This document shows positions 61,273 to 64,000 of a DNA stretch of 64,000 nucleotides, piece by piece; the first letter of the stretch is position 1; each line of letters starts with the position of its first letter. The notes beneath the pieces are model-generated. The model was not told the DNA's origin and made no database searches. It was given only the letters and a program-made list of their open reading frames with translations. The translations under genes and the position numbers were made by a program. Source of the stretch: an uncultured Flavobacteriaceae bacterium (GTDB taxonomy: Bacteria > Bacteroidota > Bacteroidia > Flavobacteriales > Flavobacteriaceae); assembly GCA_947501845.1 (NCBI GenBank), contig CANMXP010000013.1, positions 62,001 through 126,000 of the forward strand, written 5' to 3'.

Positions 61273-62286
61273 TTATAAGATTCCTGCTTCTGTAGGAATA
61301 ACAGTTCTTGGTTTATATTTCGCAGCTATATCTGCTATAACTCTAATATGCTCTGGATTTGTGCCACAGCAACCTCCTATAATATTTATTAAATTCTTTT
61401 TTAAATATTCTTCTATTTGAGCACCCATTTCTTCGGGTGTTTCATCATACTCTCCAAAAGCATTTGGTAACCCCGCATTGGGATGCGCAGAAATTGCAAA
61501 ATCTGTTTTAGAAGCAATAGCCTCCAAATGTGGTTGTAATAAATTAGCTCCTAAAGCACAATTAAAACCAACTGATAGCAGCGGAATATGCGATACAGAA
61601 ATTAAAAAGGCTTCTGCCGTTTGACCAGAAAGTGTTCTTCCTGATGCATCGGTAATGGTACCACTAAGCATAACAGGCATCTCTATATTGCGTTCTTCTT
61701 TAACTTCTTCTATAGCAAACAAAGCTGCTTTAGCGTTTAAGGTATCGAAAACGGTTTCTACTAATAACAAATCGGAGCCACCATCAACCAAAGCTTCTAC
61801 CTGTTGTTTATAGGCTACACGTAACTCGTCAAAAGTCACTGCTCTGTATCCTGGATCGTTAACATCTGGAGACATACTTGCTGTTCGGTTTGTAGGACCG
61901 ATTGATCCTGCTACGAAACGTGGTTTATGCGGCTCTTTTGCAGTAAACTTATCGGCAACTTCTTTGGCTATTTTTGCCGATTGGTAATTAAGCTCATATA
62001 CCAAATCCTCCATTTGATAATCTGCCATGGCTATTGTTGTACCAGAAAATGTATTGGTTTCTACAATATCTGCACCCACCTCAAAGTATTTAGCATGTAT
62101 TTCTTTAATTGCCTCAGGCTGCGTGATTGAAAGCAAATCGTTATTACCTTGTAATGGCGTAGGGTAATCTTTAAAGCGTTCACCTCTAAAATCTTCTTCG
62201 GTAAATTTATAAGCCTGTAACATGGTACCCATAGCACCGTCTAGTACTAAAATACGTTCTTGTAAAACTTGTTGTATGTTCGACAT
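61273..62286 (-). CDS. metH: Methionine synthase, homocysteine-binding part
   Basis: The 337-residue protein is the N-terminal, homocysteine S-methyltransferase domain of MetH. Zinc is held by three Cys: Cys243 (GFNCALGA) and Cys306-Cys307 ([11 protein letters not shown]). The N-terminal segment [13 protein letters not shown] and [16 protein letters not shown] are typical. It must pair with the 891-residue B12-binding protein encoded downstream. It is the first gene behind the SAM-I riboswitch. Confidence 0.95.
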   Translation of the reverse strand: MSNIQQVLQERILVLDGAMGTMLQAYKFTEEDFRGERFKDYPTPLQGNNDLLSITQPEAIKEIHAKYFEVGADIVETNTFSGTTIAMADYQMEDLVYELNYQSAKIAKEVADKFTAKEPHKPRFVAGSIGPTNRTASMSPDVNDPGYRAVTFDELRVAYKQQVEALVDGGSDLLLVETVFDTLNAKAALFAIEEVKEERNIEMPVMLSGTITDASGRTLSGQTAEAFLISVSHIPLLSVGFNCALGANLLQPHLEAIASKTDFAISAHPNAGLPNAFGEYDETPEEMGAQIEEYLKKNLINIIGGCCGTNPEHIRVIADIAAKYKPRTVIPTEAGIL

Positions 62287-62364
62287 TTTAATATTTTTTA
62301 AGCGTCATTCTGATTCGATTTCTGAGCCACATTGTACGGGCAACCATATAATGAGAACCGCTCC

Positions 62365-62413
62365 CTTCAACTTGAGTCTATGCTGAGCTAAGCCAAAGTA
62401 CTCAGGGAGATAT
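62365..62413. repeat. Imperfect extragenic palindrome in the met leader
   Basis: CTCCCT near 62365 pairs with AGGGAG near 62413, with inner complementarity (TTGAGT and ACTCAG; GCTGAGC in the apex). It lies between the SAM-I riboswitch and the metH start and would be part of the mRNA leader. It looks like one of the dispersed CTGAG/CTTGAGT repeats of this group. Confidence 0.45.
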
Positions 62414-62423
62414 TTTCAGATCG

Positions 62424-62452
62424 ATGAATATTTGATTTTCAAATATTCGTTT
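62424..62452. repeat. A/T hairpin downstream of the SAM-I riboswitch
   Basis: GAATATTTGA and TCAAATATTC pair perfectly across a 3-base loop, about 40-70 bp downstream of the riboswitch on the minus strand. The T-run expected of a terminator lies only on the other strand. It might take part in the expression platform, but that is unproven. Confidence 0.5.
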
Positions 62453-62492
62453 TATTTATATGTCGTCAAGAAAAGTAAAAGAAACACTTTTC

Positions 62493-62600
62493 GTTATCTT
62501 TCCAATATCAATTGAATATTAGTAGAATTTAGCACCTTCTTTAAAGTTAAAGGGTTGCCAAGGCTTCACAGGGTCTATTCCCTCTACCTTTCTTGATAAC
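62493..62600 (-). ncRNA. SAM-I riboswitch
   Basis: The minus-strand sequence matches the SAM-I (S-box) aptamer. P1 is closed by GTTATC (62600-62595) and GATAAC (62498-62493). In between lie TTATCAAGAAAGG, the AGAGGGAATAGACCCTGTGA helix-P2 region, GAAGCC, the nearly invariant TTGGCAACC, AAGGTGCTAAATTCTAC, and a P4 hairpin (AATATTCAATTGATATT). It stands in front of the methionine operon, the expected target: SAM should lower expression. The first metH ATG is about 207 bp further on, and no clear terminator with a U-run follows, so the expression platform is not identified. Confidence 0.95.
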
Positions 62601-62627
62601 AATATTAATACGTTAATGAACTAAGGG

Positions 62628-62635
62628 CAAAAATA
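62628..62635 (-). promoter_or_regulatory. -7 box of the met operon
   Basis: TATTTTTG on the minus strand fits TAnnTTTG exactly and lies 28 bp before the riboswitch, so the aptamer would begin about 20 bases into the transcript. A -33 TTG at the usual distance was not found. Confidence 0.55.
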
Positions 62636-62678
62636 ACAACTATATTTTTCTTATCCTTATAATTTATTAAAAAATGTA

Positions 62679-63569
62679 CTATTCGAATAAGGACGACGAT
62701 AAATATCTATCGCCTCTATCACAAATAATAGCAACTATAACACCTTCATCAATAGACTCTGCTACTTCTAGAGCACAGAACACAGAACCTCCGCTGCTCA
62801 TTCCTGCAAACACACCAGCTTCTTTTGCCAAACGCTGTGTTGTTGCTTTGGCATCTGCTTCGGTCACTTCTATAACCTGGTCTACCTTCGATCTATTAAA
62901 AAATTTAGGCACATATGCTTCTGGCCATTTTCTTATTCCCGGAATTCTGGAATTATCATCTGGCTGTGCACCAACAATGGTCACGCCTTTATTTTGTTCT
63001 TTTAAATAAGTAGACACGCCCATAATAGTTCCAGTAGTTCCCATGGCCGAAACAAAATGCGTTATCTCACCTTCTGTTGTTTCCCAAATTTCTGGTCCTG
63101 TGGTTTTATAATGTGCCTTCCAGTTGTCGTCATTTTCAAACTGGTTTAACAAGGTATAACCTTTTTCATCTCTAAGCTTGAATGCTAGATCTCTTGATCC
63201 TTCAATCCCAACATCTGAAGAAGTTAAAATCACTTCAGCTCCGTAAGCACGCATGGTCTTTACACGTTCTTCTGTAGAGTTTTCAGGCATAATCAACACC
63301 ATATTCAATCCTAAAAGCTTGGCAATAAGTGCCAAAGCAATCCCAGTATTTCCGCTAGTTGCTTCAACTAAAGTCCCTCCTTTTTTAATATCACCACGCT
63401 TAAGCGCTTCATTAATCATATTAAAAGCAGGTCTGTCTTTAACACTACCCCCAGGGTTATTACCTTCTAATTTTAAATAAAGCTTAACACCTTCTTTAGA
63501 AACTAAATGACTGGCATCTACTAAAGGGGTATTGCCAATAAAATCTAAAATCGTTTTATCGTATGCCAT
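62679..63569 (-). CDS. cysM: Cysteine synthase B (O-acetylserine sulfhydrylase)
   Basis: The 296-residue PLP enzyme makes cysteine from O-acetylserine and sulfide (CysM can also use thiosulfate). Motifs are [11 protein letters not shown] with the PLP lysine Lys44, [12 protein letters not shown], and MSSGGS. The segment [16 protein letters not shown] distinguishes CysM from CysK. It overlaps the end of cysE by 14 bp, so acetylation of serine and sulfide incorporation are translationally coupled. The methionine operon with its SAM riboswitch begins right behind it. Confidence 0.94.
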   Translation of the reverse strand: MAYDKTILDFIGNTPLVDASHLVSKEGVKLYLKLEGNNPGGSVKDRPAFNMINEALKRGDIKKGGTLVEATSGNTGIALALIAKLLGLNMVLIMPENSTEERVKTMRAYGAEVILTSSDVGIEGSRDLAFKLRDEKGYTLLNQFENDDNWKAHYKTTGPEIWETTEGEITHFVSAMGTTGTIMGVSTYLKEQNKGVTIVGAQPDDNSRIPGIRKWPEAYVPKFFNRSKVDQVIEVTEADAKATTQRLAKEAGVFAGMSSGGSVFCALEVAESIDEGVIVAIICDRGDRYLSSSLFE

Positions 63570-64000
63570 TCTTTTTAGGTCTGATTTTAATTTCGGTTTG
63601 ATACGTTACCAACGAGTTTTCTGGCACCGATTGGGTAATCCATACGTTGGCTCCTATAATGCTATTAGTACCTATAACAATATCACCTCCTAAAATGGTT
63701 GCATTTGCATAGATACACACATTATCTTCAATAGTTGGATGTCTTTTCGTTGATGCCAAGCTTTTGGCCACTTGAATCCCCCCTAAGGTCACCCCTTGAT
63801 ATATTTTAACATTCTTACCAATTATAGACGATTCTCCTATCACAATTCCTGTTCCGTGATCAATATAAAACGATTCTTCAATAGTAGCTCCTGGATGTAT
63901 GTCTATACCCGTTATACCATGAATATATTCACTCATCATTCTAGGAAGAATAGGAACATCCAATTTATAAAGCGCATGACTTAGCCTATAAATAGATATG
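63556..64000 (-). CDS. cysE: Serine O-acetyltransferase, 5' end outside the window
   Basis: At least 148 residues are visible and the frame is open at base 64000. The left-handed beta-helix of hexapeptide repeats is clear: [58 protein letters not shown], and [14 protein letters not shown]. His/Asp positions of the active site (DIHPGA, DHGTG) are intact. The visible N-terminal part ([20 protein letters not shown]) belongs to the SAT helical region. It feeds O-acetylserine to CysM encoded downstream. Confidence 0.92.
   Translation of the reverse strand, partial: ISIYRLSHALYKLDVPILPRMMSEYIHGITGIDIHPGATIEESFYIDHGTGIVIGESSIIGKNVKIYQGVTLGGIQVAKSLASTKRHPTIEDNVCIYANATILGGDIVIGTNSIIGANVWITQSVPENSLVTYQTEIKIRPKKNGIR

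Overview
The window is a stretch of chromosome from a member of the Bacteroidota, most likely a marine Flavobacteriaceae. The evidence is the very AT-rich intergenic DNA, promoters of the TTG / TAnnTTTG type, the absence of Shine-Dalgarno-like spacing, a type IX secretion C-terminal signal, the gliding gene gldA, a fused DAHP synthase-chorismate mutase, a split methionine synthase, and a GH16 enzyme of the agarase/porphyranase type. No rRNA, tRNA, CRISPR array, prophage or intact insertion sequence was seen. I do not assign a species.

Layout. 1-6.5 kb: a cut-off secreted protein with an internal duplication, a GH16 lipoprotein, a YjbR-type protein, DUF4230, a cyclase-family hydrolase, hemW (a 7-bp tandem repeat lies just upstream), ruvC and an outer-membrane barrel. 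6.5-12.7 kb: a flippase-like membrane protein with a glycosyltransferase, then a BlaI/BlaR1-type operon with a TPR protein, a TonB-like lipoprotein next to it, and a 40-bp perfect palindrome in front of blaI. 13.3-16.2 kb: a NarL-type response regulator, a TPR histidine kinase and a tiny acidic lipoprotein. 16.5-22 kb: a LacI regulator, a zinc-ribbon peptide, a sugar MFS transporter and an S9 peptidase. 22-29 kb: membrane and soluble pyrophosphatases, an M1 peptidase and a di-haem peroxidase. 29-34.7 kb: a decayed small secreted protein, an outer-membrane protein, an ECF sigma/anti-sigma pair, a polyprenyl synthase and a T9SS cargo protein.

34.7-45.3 kb holds housekeeping genes: rlmN, queA, aroA, a MazG-like protein, two DUF3857/transglutaminase-fold proteins (one without the catalytic residues), a DUF457 membrane protein, dtd and rsgA. 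45.4-49.7 kb is a four-gene phenylalanine/tyrosine operon (pheA, aminotransferase, tyrA, DAHP synthase-chorismate mutase). Its leader encodes a 27-residue peptide with 11 aromatic residues, followed by an intrinsic terminator: a complete candidate for ribosome-mediated attenuation. 49.7-54.8 kb: gldA, pta-ackA and a DUF2807 lipoprotein. 54.9-64 kb: a PagL-like protein and a methionine operon (split metH, two small genes, a divergent MTHFR-like gene, metF) headed by a SAM-I riboswitch, then cysM and a cut-off cysE.

The strongest regulatory findings are the aromatic leader/attenuator (49446-49622), the SAM-I riboswitch (62493-62600) and the paired dyad operator in front of blaI (12159-12198). 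Sulfur assimilation (cysE-cysM) next to the methionine operon gives a compact Cys/Met block, and the aromatic operon carries the committed DAHP step together with both the Phe and Tyr branches.
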